64,000 nucleotides of DNA from the NCBI GenBank assembly GCA_037576195.1, contig CM075101.1:47554001-47618000 (forward strand), read 5' to 3'. This stretch comes from Phytoseiulus persimilis (lineage: Eukaryota; Arthropoda; Arachnida; Mesostigmata; Phytoseiidae). Numbering within the stretch: the stretch's first letter is position 1; each line of letters begins with the position of its first letter. The notes under the pieces were generated by a model that saw nothing but the letters and a program-made list of their open reading frames with translations, was not told the DNA's origin and searched no databases. Of the stretch, positions 11,855-23,500 are shown in pieces. Position numbers and translations under genes: made by a program.

Positions 11855-14207
11855 CGTGGCGGAGAGGAGGTTTTAGAGAGAGCTCAGGCAGAGAGTTGAT
11901 GCTTTTTATGTTGAGTTCTTATGCGTGAGGGCGCTGCTATCGTAGGATGATGAGGGTGGACCGTCGACCACTCGGTCTCCAACTCGTGAGTTCACGACCG
12001 ATATTCGTCACTGTTAATGAATTTCCGCGGGAAAATGGGTCCACGTTGGCGGCGACTACAGGCTTTTTCCAGTAATTGTCCGGCGGTTTGTTTGGAAGCT
12101 GGGCGGTGGCGGGCCACGTCTCTCTGATGTAAAACTCCGTAAATCGGGATGGGCGAGGTTGAGTGGTGGCCGAGTCGAACCCCCACAGAGAAGGAGGACT
12201 TTTTGTGTTCTTAACCGGGTGAATCCCGAGGAAATTTCAGAGATCGCTTCAAAGGCCCGAAGCCTCATGGACCGAGAGCTTGAACTCGGAATTCTGGCGG
12301 CGTTTTCTGTGACAAACAATTTCACTCCTAGCTTTCAGAGGATCGGTCTTCAGGCGGACCTACTTGGGAGCCTCTAAGGAAGTTGGGACTACCTGACTCT
12401 ACGCAAGATTCCGATCGAGGACGTCGTTCATGAAACCCAGACCAGTCGCTACGACACCGGTCGCTGCAAGGTTTTTTTTATTCATTGAAAAAAGCAGAGA
12501 CCTGAAGCCTTCCATTGAGAGAGTTCCGAGAGACATAACCAAAATGGCAATTTCTGATGTTAGTCGATTGAATACATTGTTAACAAGAGCGGAGCAACGA
12601 AAAAAGTGCATCAAGAAAAGTTTTTGTGCTCGCTCAAGACTTTCGCGGGCAGAGGGTGATAATATGCAGCTGAAAAACTCGATCTCTCCGAGCTCCGAAG
12701 CTCGGTATATTTCGAACAGGCAGCGAGAGAGAGGTTTGACCTACACTAGTTCACCTGGCACACGCGCGCGCGCGACTTTGGGAGTTTTTTCGTCTTTTGG
12801 TCCTGATTGGGGACAGGGGCGCCTGGAGGGATCTGGAGGATAGGTTGGGGAACGCTTGAGCTCACATAAAAATGTGTTCACATCTTCGCTTGTCAATGTT
12901 CGGGATTGGGAGAGAAATTTCATCGACATGACTGGTGGTGGTGGTGGACTGCTTGCGTTTGCATCGTTCTACGGAGCAGTGGCGACGAAACCGTATCATG
13001 TCCTTAATGTGCAGTATTGCCGGAAAGTTCCAGACATCAGATTAGATTTGCCATCAGCCAACGTAACGTAAGGACCGACGAAATTTTTGGTGAATAAAAA
13101 AAAGTGAAATCCTATCTTTGATCTCAACAGCTTTCCGATGCGGATTGAGGCATACATTCGGCCCGGGGGATTTCGAGCGAAATTCCTCCAAACTGAGAGT
13201 TTTTGCTATTGGTTTGGTCCGGTTGGGTCAGCGCCCAGAGACACATGGGTATGACTCATGATCGAAGAGGTCACACCATCTGTCCACTGAAACTCGTTAG
13301 GAAGCTGCAGGAGGGTGTATGTGAGAGGGAATCGATAAACAGAGGTCGTCTGCGGCTATCAATAGTCGGACAATCGCTCTCCAAGAAGAGATTTTTTCCG
13401 TAAATCACGTGGTATGTCTTCGCTTAGCGCCAAAGAGCGTTCGAAAATGATCACAACATGGTATGTGGGTCTCTGGTTATGGAAGTTGGACCGCAGCCGA
13501 GACCCCGGTCTGACGGCGACACTCCCACCAGAAACCGGACTATAGTTCCGTGGCTCCTGAAAGTGCTGTCGATTGAAGAACCTGTCGAGCTCAAGATAAC
13601 GATCCGAACTCTTCCATCCTGGAAAAATCTTGCGCATGCGTGGGATTCTTGAGTGATTGATGTAGGGTTCGCGTGGATTTTCATCGAATGCGCGCTCCAT
13701 AAATATGAGTCCTCTCAATCAGCGAGAACCCATACCTAATGATATGCACTACGACGCGCACATGCGGAACTTGCTGTATTCCTCCACTATGTCCAACATT
13801 CCGGGCTGGTCTTATCATCAGAATTCCTCATTTCTTCTGAATGCTAGCTGGGAGAATTCTATGATGCACAGCCTGCGGCTCTGTGTCTACGAGAAGGGTC
13901 CACTACAGCTTACTCCATATGTTCGTTGGGACCGAAATCTCGTCAGTTTTCCTCTCACACAAGGAGTCTTCTCCATTTGGAGCATATAAATTCATAATCT
14001 CAATCTTTCGGGAACGAGGCAATGACGATCTGAGTCCCATGCGAGAATCCCATGCGTCCGCGGCTCAGGAGACGGAAAACCCTTGCACGGGCATTCCAGA
14101 TTCCTTCGCTCTATCCCTTGGAGATGACTCCACTATTAGAGTGAACCCTCAGATCCCTGATTTGAAATCGCGACAAAGCTCCGAGATGGGAGTTCGGAAT
14201 TCGAGCT
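11855..14207. other. no supported gene
   Basis: Frames here lack domain content and mostly start at non-ATG codons. A CG alternation lies near 12762-12774. Confidence 0.4.
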
Positions 14208-14315
14208 TACCGTGTTTTTCAGAAAATAAGCCATCCCCGAAAATAAGCCGCAGTCCGATTCTCGGACCCCATGACGAATATGAGCTTATTGGCTTATTTC
14301 CTGAAAAACACGGTA
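14208..14315. mobile_element. 108-bp MITE-like element with 25-bp terminal inverted repeats
   Basis: The left arm 14208-14232 begins TACCGTGTTTTTC. The right arm 14291-14315 is its inverse with one mismatch in 25. The interior is 58 bp with no coding capacity, and it repeats part of the arm (AAAATAAGCC at about 14243-14252). GCT precedes the left end and follows the right end, a possible 3-bp target duplication. Small size, long matched ends and lack of coding sequence point to a non-autonomous DNA transposon. The family was not identified. Confidence 0.7.
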
Positions 14316-15598
14316 GCTGTATACGGATCTGTTCTAGAGCCAATTACTCTGACAACTGAAAAGAACGCACGAATCATGTATTGGCAATGAGACGGATCCT
14401 CTCAAACCGAAACACCTGATACATCTCGAGGTCGAATCCGAGGCCGTTGTACTCCGTCCCAGTTGACTTTTCAGAAAGTTTCCGGACATCGGGAGACTCG
14501 GAAGTCATGGAAATTTGCAAAAATCGTCCCATGGGAGATGCATCACATTAAATTTCGCTCAAGAGAATCGACCATGCAAAGAGTGAGCGTAATGATTGGG
14601 AGGATGGTCAAACGATAGAACGTTTTCTCGTGAAGAAAGCGGCTGGATCAGACATCACCGCTCGTTGCGCTGGAAAGTCCAGTCGCACAGCGGTTCCAGA
14701 CGGAGTTGCTGTGCAAACCAAGGTCATTCGCCCTGAGCAACAGAGGAAGGAGCATCTTTGTTCTCGTAAACGAATGCAGCACTTGCGTATGCTGGTGTAA
14801 GGAACACGTTTTCAATTCTTGAAATGTTTCGGTTTCGTTCCTGAGGGTGGGAAGCAAGAAGATTGAATGGAACCACTCGTGATCCATTGCTGTCTGTTGT
14901 GATGGGGCACATCTACGATCGCCCCGAAAATTCTTCGTCTTCGATTAGGTCTCAGGGCGAGAGTTCGATTATTTTGGCTTCGTGTTGTCAGATCGGCGAG
15001 TTAGATTTGACTTCGGCTGCGCTAACAGAGAAGCGAATCTCAAGCCTAATGTGTCACAACAAGATTCGGTCACGTTGTTTCGGTAAAAAGCTCTAACGGT
15101 TCTCAGCGGCTTTGTTTTCGTCAGTACACAGAACCGGACCCCCCATACCAGGGATCAGGCCTCGTTGTAGAGGCCTCTTCTCGATGCTCTACTTTCACAA
15201 CCAATCACCAACTACAAGAGCCTCTCTTTGTACTGATGTTGCAAGCTCATCTTTCGATCTTGGGCTGAAAGCTAGCTCCGGACCCGCTCTTCCACCTCGA
15301 TGATGCATATTATCGTTTGTCGGTGATTTCCACGCGCCACAGATAGTGATCGCGAGAATACTCTCTAGCTTTCCGAAAAAGCGGGGTCATCGTCCACGGG
15401 ATCACGGACTCCATGACTGCGTCCCGAAACACCGGAGACGCTGACTTTCGGGATGAATCATGAGGGCTAATGTAGACATCAGGGCGACTGAAACGAACGT
15501 TGTGGATGCCGCGGGACTCAACGGCACTACGGATCGTTGAGGGAGCATACATCCGAACAGGATGGGAATTGAGGACATCGTGGTCGACGGATTCCTTT

Positions 15599-15615
15599 CC
15601 CCCCCCCCCCCCCCC
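15599..15615. repeat. poly(C) tract, 17 bp
   Basis: An uninterrupted run of 17 C on the plus strand, one of several C or G homopolymers in the window. Confidence 0.95.
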
Positions 15616-15723
15616 AAGCTCTGACTCCCTACTCAGCCCTGCGTCAGAGCGTACAAGCAAATTTTCAGCCATGCCGAAGACAGCCGTTACCGTCCAGCCA
15701 TCTCGTTGCTGATTCGCCCTCGT

Positions 15724-15758
15724 TGCGTACAGGGATATAAGTTATATCTCTGTACGCA
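15724..15758. repeat. 35-nt near-perfect hairpin
   Basis: Two 16-nt arms starting TGCGTACAG and ending CTGTACGCA flank a 3-nt loop (AGT). The single mismatch becomes a G-U pair in plus-strand RNA. The stem is shorter than a typical microRNA precursor. It could be a remnant of transposon ends. Confidence 0.75.
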
Positions 15759-16812
15759 TCATATACTGTATGTATCATATAGCTCGGGAAGATCATTCTC
15801 GTGCTGTTCACGTTCTCGATCCGCGGTTCGAGGATATCTGAGCTTGAACATCTCAAAAATGGGCACTTCAAAGGGATCGGAGAGCGAGAATTTCCAAAAG
15901 ATTAACGCCATCGAAGGTCACAGGAGCCACCTCTAGGAACAGTAGATTAACAGTGTCCGTTTACCTCGAAGTGCGCGAGCGAGCGAATGCCATTAATCTC
16001 AATGTCGCGAGTCTGGTGGAGTCCACTCCGTTCACGAGACTAGGATCTGAAGTACTGCCACATCCTTTCGCAATTACTCAACTCTCTCCCTCAAACGCGC
16101 GCTCTCTCTCTCTCTATTCTCTGAGAGCGGCTCCGAACACATGCGCTCAGCTCGTGTCCGACTCGCGATTCCTCTCCTCTCCAATTGTAGCGGTCGGTAG
16201 AGCCGAGAACAACGAGCGGGTTGAAGACGAACGAAAAAAACTTCGACTCCGTTGACCTCGAAAATATTCCGTTATGCCTACTAGAGCCGTGAAATTTACC
16301 TGAAATACTCGCTCGTTAAACCGAATCCTCGTACGATTCGGCGCGCTGTTCTCGAAATCAAAAACAAAAACTGCATACTTCAGAGAATCGATGAAGGTCT
16401 CTTCTTCGGTTGCATTTCAATGCTCTGCCAGCTTTCACAGCGCCTTTCTCTATTGGGCGACACCCAATAACCTGGCGCCGCTGTCAAACTCAACCTTGCG
16501 CTGAGCATGAACCGGACAATGAGCCGCGACTCAGCTAGGTTCCGCGGGCTCGACATGCGCTCTCCGGGAACAACAAACTGAAATCGTGTCAGCCGTCTCG
16601 ATTCACGAAACGCGAGCAGGAGCTGGTTACTCGCGGTTATGAAGCAAGCAACGGTCACTGATAGAGGCTCTCCGTAGTGTCCAAGCAGATCGTTTCGCCG
16701 GTTCGTGACGCTTCAAAGAAAGGTCCGAAAAGTGTGTCGGTCAATCCCTTTCCAAGTGCCAAGGGACGTAGCGTACCGAGGGCGCAGCAGTGATTCGGCC
16801 GAGAACTCAAGA

Positions 16813-17666
16813 ATGAGTCGGCCAGAGTTTGGCCCGTGCGGGGGCGATGAGGAGTCTTTGTCAGAGGAAGGGGAAAACTCAGCCTTCCGACTGGAGCTCC
16901 GGGCTGGGTAAACCTGGACTGCCTAGAGAAGGGACACTACTGAAGCTCGCGGATCCCATCGTGAAATACGCGCGGCCTTCGGAAGCCTCATACCCCCTCT
17001 GGTCAGGTCGACTCTGCTGAGGCTTTCTCGCGACCTGCAGTGCTCAAGACTATGTGTAGGAGATAAAGGCGTGCCGAATACCTACAAGGCGTATGAGGGC
17101 TAGGGAACGGGTGCTCAGTAACAGTCACCAATCCGGATTTGGCACTCGCTAATGCACCCCTGCTTTTGCAACTCAGCGAAGGGAATCAAGATCGACCGCA
17201 TCAGACAGTCATGATGAGCTGTTCGTCTTCTGCCTGAGAACAAGATGAAATACTGCGTACCACAGAAATAGATTATGAAACATCTCAGGCACAAAACTTT
17301 GGTGTAGCGATATCACGGATGGCAGGCGCGGGGAAGCACGGTGATATCGAGCGAGTCGGATTCAGTCTGAACATCACCTCGTACAGTGCAGGGAATTCCA
17401 GTCGAGGTACTTTGAAGCCAGCAGGCCGCCTGTCTTGCAGCCACATCTGCCGGAAGGCTACGTGCTGGTGCCAAATGTAACAGAGCGCATTCCGAGAAAG
17501 TCTGGGGAAGTGAATTACGGAGTTGGACGGAGAACTTCATCCAGCTGTCCGCATGAGCGGAGGGCTACTTTCTATCAAGCATTTGGTGAGTCTTCCCGAA
17601 CGGACAGGAGAAGGATGATTTCCGAAATTTTTTTCAGAGACCAGCTTCCTATGTTCGCCGTTATAA
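16813..17666 (+). CDS. candidate small three-exon gene
   Basis: Exons 16813-16907, 17422-17585 and 17638-17666 join in frame to 95 aa, starting MSRPEFGPCGG and ending ETSFLCSPL before TAA. The second donor (TTTG|GTGAGT) and the last acceptor (TTTTTTTCAG) are strong; the acceptor at 17422 is weaker, and another AG lies at 17440-17441. The encoded protein has an acidic N-terminus and a basic middle, with no recognised domain. A competing reading starts at the ATG at 17553 and continues through 17638-17756 in another frame. Because the splice sites are good but homology is lacking, this is a hypothesis. Confidence 0.3.
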
Positions 17667-17756
17667 CGATGCTTCCACGGTCGCTCCCCGGGCTCGTGTG
17701 GCACTTTCTAACCAAAATTTCGAAGTCGAGAGCGCAATCAAGATATTCTACTCTCG

Positions 17757-20598
17757 GTGAGCCGATGCCAGTGTCAACGAATTCATCCCGATCACAATGA
17801 GGTTGCAAGCCGGAGCCGGTGGCACAAATCGGCTGAACACTTGGAGAGAGGTGCCGTGAGCCTCTCTTCAGATTTCGACGCCTACTGCTACCCGGGTCCT
17901 TGGTCAGCGAGTCTTTTCAACGACTTGGCCTTCCGTCGCGCACCGAGCATGTCTGACTCGCAAGACTCTGACATCCAGGGATCGTACGACATGATCGCTC
18001 TGCGGAGAGGAGGCAAATGGGGATCTTCGACTCGCCGACCCTGCGGTTAGAAATCTGAATCCGGATTCGCAAAACTGAGCCCAAGAGGCTTCGGCAGACC
18101 TTGCCGGATACGGATTGACGGACCGAATCAGTAGCAGGTGGAGCCAGAGACGATTTTGGCTTCCGCCAGCGTGCTTAGCCCGCTCTGTCCAGCGAAGAAG
18201 TCGTCCCAGAAGGATGGTGGGACCTATTATTCCAAACGGTCCTACTGGATTTGTGCGAACACTGGGACGGCTATGCACTACACCTCGTGGGAACAACAAT
18301 TCTCTTCATATGTGAGAGCGCAACGCGTGAGGTACCGATCAACTCACTCATTGTCTCGTTACTCCACGCCCCGCTAACTCATGCGGCAATGTCCTCCCGA
18401 ACCAAAACCAGATCCAAGACCCCCCAATTCCAAGATTCTCTTTCCCATCCCCTCGCTACATTTCTTATGTGTTATACCACTGCACAGTTGTGATTTCGTT
18501 CTGGTTCGGTTTGAAAAACGATGATGCTTCCAGGTTACGTTTGTTCGGCTGGAGTCGCTGATTCGGATCTCTTACAGCTCACACACTCTATCACTGGGCT
18601 CTCAGCGTCAAGCCCACAACTAATCAGCTATGTCTCGATACAATTTGTAAGCTATCGAAGGAAATGACGGAATTAGCCGCTGTGTCGACTACCTCGGTGA
18701 CTGGTTTCGCCACCAATGCCATGAAATTTATCTTATAGGTAGAAACAAGGCGCTGGGCAGAAGAAGCTTTGCTTTCCAAGACGTGGATAGGAATGGTGCT
18801 CTCCATAATCACTTGTATGCATGGCCCCAACGCACACGACCATTTCGTCGATCTCGAGCGGATGTAATGTTTATTGCACACGCTTCCATGGGTCTACGAA
18901 TTGAGTGATGAATTCCATTGAGAACGGCTTCTACAGAAGAAAAGTGATGAATGTTCATGAAGTAATGTGATAACTCGCCAGAAGATATTCAAATGTTTGG
19001 TCTAGTCTCTTTTGGTGAATAAATTCCTGCGCTTCCATAACTGAGAGCCCTCTGCATTCGTTGGAGAAATTTTCCGTCTGGGAAACGAGCAAAATATATA
19101 GAACGGAGAATACGTGAGCACGCGTGACCGACCGACATGACCGCGGTGCTCCTAGAGTCGACGGCTCGATCAAGATTAAGACTCGGTCCCGCGAATCCAT
19201 CGAAGACCCGACGGTACAACTCTCGACGTCAATCCGGAGTTGGTAGGACACCGCGCCCCATCGAATCGTTCCACCTCACGTAGGATACTGCTGGTCCTCC
19301 GAAGAATCTCAGTCTGAAGATTGGGCAATTTGAATCTTTTCAAACACAGCGAGGCCTTATGCTGGCTTGAGAGCAGCTTTCCGCGAAGCGGCAGAGATCT
19401 TCCCGGCGAATCTCTGACGCGGGATCCTCGAGGGTTCCTCCGGAGATCCCCATGATTTTGGACTCGCTCTATGCTCGGTCGAGCGCTCATACGGAATTCG
19501 TTGGGACCTATTGATTTCATGAGAGCAGCGCGTTGAATGTCCGTAGTTCAAGGACGTTTTTCGATGGGAGAAACACGACGCGTTACCGTCGAGGAGTCGG
19601 AAGCGATAATAGTTGAATCCACAAATTATCGCTCAAACTGAACACTAGGATTAGTTCCAGACATCTCCGAGGAGTTGAAGTGATCAAGTAGGCTTTTCGT
19701 TTGTGCACGTTTACCAACACCAATCGAAGACAAGACATTCGCCTGTATTGCAGCCCAGAATGGAACGTCTCGGGTTAGCGGCCTGAGACTCTGCTGTCGT
19801 TGGGAGAGAATCCTGCATAGGTAAAGAAGAGCGTGTTTGTTCTCAACGAATTTATGATTTTCCCGTCTGCGCAGGGCTCCTGAAGCGCTGGAGATGGTCT
19901 ACCGGGGCTCTCTGTAACCCATCATCGAGACAATTTGACCACCCACTCGCTTTTGTTTCGGGATCCGGGCCAGAAAAATCGACCCTTGGTGGCTTCGGGT
20001 CGAAATCTATATTCTTCGAGCTTAGGTTCCGTTCTTCGACGTCAGGCTTGGTCTCGAGAAGCTAGAATCCGTGAAAAGTCACGGGAACCTTCCTCTCTCG
20101 CTCATTCACCAATCATCAACTTATTGCAGGCATCGCGATTAAAACTCTTCATCTCAGAAAGCTTTTAGGCGGATGTAGAAGAATCATTCAGAGCGTCATC
20201 GAATTATTATGCTTCGCCGGGTTCGAGGATGTTGACATTTCCCGAATGACCCGTTCTACTCCGCGGAGTGAAGGTTTTCACACTTTTTCCCGCGTATTTA
20301 GTGTTCTGCGTTTCTTATTCCATCGAGAGGATTCCTCCCAGGAGACCAGTGGCGTATCCATTCATCCGCGTGGATTCGAAGAGCGCAGGAACACGACACT
20401 CCACGCAACCCCGAGCTGCTGAGCGCATTCAAACGAGTTCCGCACCGAACGCTCTGGGTAGGTCTCTACGAGCAGGGAGGAGTTCTAGTCGGACGGCCTC
20501 TTTCTAGACACTCCCCTGCTTTTTCCAGTTACTCACGATTGATCGGACCCAGGGTACAGGCTGTGTGTTTGTGTCAGCTTCTAGAAAAACCGCTCAGA
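17757..20598. other. no supported gene; upstream region of MyoD
   Basis: No coherent exon series was found on either strand. The last few hundred bases presumably hold the MyoD promoter and 5' UTR; no clear TATA box was seen. Confidence 0.4.
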
Positions 20599-23500
20599 AT
20601 GCTTGCCCACGGCATGGAGCCGTACGATTACTATTATCCGAACGCTTACTCAACTCCAGAAGCGAGTCGTGAAAGTTATTCCAACTTCCAAGGACAGAAC
20701 AGTCCGGAGTCCACCACCAGCCAAGACTACGATGACGAACTCACCGACCAAGGTAAGTGAAACCTTTGGTTCTTCCTAAGTGATGAGCGGGTAGGACGTG
20801 CCGATTGCTGGATCGGGAGATAGGGATGCAGCCGGAAATGTTCACGATCAGATTCGTTCGATTCCGGGAGTCTAGGTCTCGACGAGCGCCCTAGTGCAAC
20901 AAACTAATCGATTTGGTTTCATGGGCACCAATTTCGGAGTTCACACACACTCAGGAATCTCTTGACGACTTTTGAAGCCTTTAGAAAACCGAAATAGTGC
21001 AAAACTCTACGAGTTTGAAGGGCGGAGCCGTACCTGATGGTCGCGGAGCCGTACCTGATGGTCGCGGAGCCTGAGGTTTCCATCACCGTACGCGTATTCC
21101 CATACACCACCCGTTCCCCCGACTCGATAGCATGTCTCCGAGAGGGATATCGCTTGCGATCGCAGGCCCTTTCTCGGTGGAAGCAGTTTGGGGTCGTGTT
21201 CTAACGTTCAGGCGGTTGCCTGAGCGCGAGAGAACCGGGGCAAAAAGCTGTTTCGACCATTCCTCCATGCACCCGCTTTATCATCGCCCGTCTCGGAAAC
21301 TGCTGAGGGAGTTGGGCTCTTCCATTAATCTGCCCATTATCATTGCGATGGCTCTCCCGCTCCCAAAGATTCCGAAAGAAAATTCTTTGTTCTCAATGTC
21401 AGAATCGACGACGGGCTGGAGACAACAAAATTTTATCAGGATTTTCAGAGTTTTCCCGATCCTCTCATATCGGATGGAGAGATCACAGAAACATCTAAAT
21501 CGAGAGAAGTTAGCGCTGGCTCAGAGTCAGGTTTGTGAGTACGCCGCGGTTGCAACAAAATCCGTGGCCTCCCAGGATTAGACTGGAGCCTCGTGGATGC
21601 CCGTGAGTTCCTCCAAATGATATCTCAAACTTCACCGGTCGACCTGATCTTTGCTTCTTTCGGGGCCTCTTTTTGGAGTGATCTGACGTTTTGTGGAAAC
21701 GGAGCATCGAAAACTGACTTAGGTCGAGGAAGCTGGGCTCCTTCGCGTCTTCGACGCGGTACACGCTTCTTGAAGTTTAGCGGCTGGGCACATGAAGCTG
21801 TGAAAGAGAACGATTTCTCGCGTTCGGCTGACCATCAGCGCGGGAAGAAAAGTTCAGGTTCTGAGATTCATCGGAGAATGAGTTCGCTCCTCTGCCATAG
21901 GGAGAAAAAAGAAAACATACACATCGGTTCTTCCCTCAACGAAATGTTAAGGAAGACATCCACCGCTCTTTACGATGAGGCGGCGGATTATCAACCCTGC
22001 TCTTCTGCCTCAATGTTGATGGCTGACCGGAGTGCGGGTTATGTTTGATTGAACATACGTAACAACTAACTAACCTTCTCCAATATGAGCAGCGCGTTCG
22101 ATACACGGACAGTAGGCGGCGAACGAAACCGATTGCTAGAAGAAGTCGAAGTGTGATCAGGTGTGGCTCGAGCTCCTGCCCGTTGTTGAGTTACCGACGC
22201 TCGTTCTTACCGCAACTGCATCAGGGGGAAGAGTCTGACACCCGAGTCGATCCTCGCTTTCATCAAAACTCGCCTCTGTGCAAGCGAATAACTGTGACGG
22301 AACGTCACTAAGCTACACACTCGAACAGTAGCAGGACATTCGGGAACCGGAAGCTCGGTGACGATCAAAACGGAATCCGGCAGGGATTCTGATAGCTCTG
22401 AGAGACAATCAGTTCTGCCGAGCTATCAATTTAGCCTGAAGCAATCGGACTGATATGACGCTGACTCAGTCATCCCTAGGTTCAGCAGACTCGAGAGATG
22501 GTTCGCTGACTTCTGTCCGCAGTGAAACAAAGTTCATAAGAGGTTGGATATCATTCTGCGCCATTCAAATACTCTAGGCGGAATAACAGGGCCAACTCTT
22601 TTCTCCTGGGAACTGAGCGCTCGCGGGGAAAAGACGACGAAAAAATCACGCAATCGCGAAAGAGGCCGAACGAGCAGGACAAAGAGTTCCGAGATTCACT
22701 GATTCGGATAGATGCGACAAGGCGAGACATTTTGAGTCGAGCCCGAGTTATTTTTTATCGGGTGCGTAAAAATGTGACCGACCGGGCGGCCGCCGGGTCT
22801 ATTGCCCGCCTCGTATCGTCTCCTCTCGTTCTCTGCATTTCTATCCATCTATTTCTATCTCGCATTCTCTCGTACGGTCAACCGGTGGTCTCGTTCTCTG
22901 CGACAGGCTCGGGAGTAAAACATCATGCTCTGGCCATTCGCTCTGATTATAGAAAGAATGAACACGCTTCTCTAGACGAACAACGCGGCTCTAAATGACG
23001 GACCGGCGACATTTCCATACACCTATTTGAAAGTAATTAAACAGCGACGGCCGCCATGGTGATTCAGGACCCGTTCGAGAGCGCCGGCGTGATTCCGCGA
23101 TTGAGGTGAAATCCTGGAGTCAAAGATGTTGACCGAGAGTGTTTTCGCTGGTTCGATCGTTTCTCCTCGGTCAAGCAACTGACAATGGCAGTGTTTGGTG
23201 ACTTCGACCACAGGGAGAAATCCACGTGATGGAGAGTCGCGGATCGCGAGGATTTTCACTCACGCTAAATCAGCGTACTGATGAGAAAATATGCTATACT
23301 TCTTCAAATTTATTGCGAGCTCTATGGGAATCTATGGGAGCAATCGCGTATACCGATAGGCTGTGCCCGCACAAGCAACGAGTCAACGGCCTTCTACTGT
23401 ATTTGCGAAGTCGGTCTCTATCCGAATCGAAACCAGGAACGATCATAACCGAATCGTGCTGCCAACAGAGTCGTCGTCCAGTCAGGACTACGCACCGCAG

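Larger units (their letters stand above)
14316..16812. other. no supported gene; simple repeats and a hairpin
   Basis: Contains a 17-C homopolymer (15599-15615), a 35-nt hairpin (15724-15758) and a short CT-repeat at about 16103-16115. No convincing exon was seen on either strand. Confidence 0.4.

Noticed and set aside
15724-15758. Hairpin considered as a microRNA gene
   Set aside because: The stem is only 16 bp with a 3-nt loop, too short for a precursor of about 60 nt.
21132-21581. 149-codon ATG frame in the first MyoD intron
   Set aside because: No domain, signal peptide or splice support; compatible with chance.
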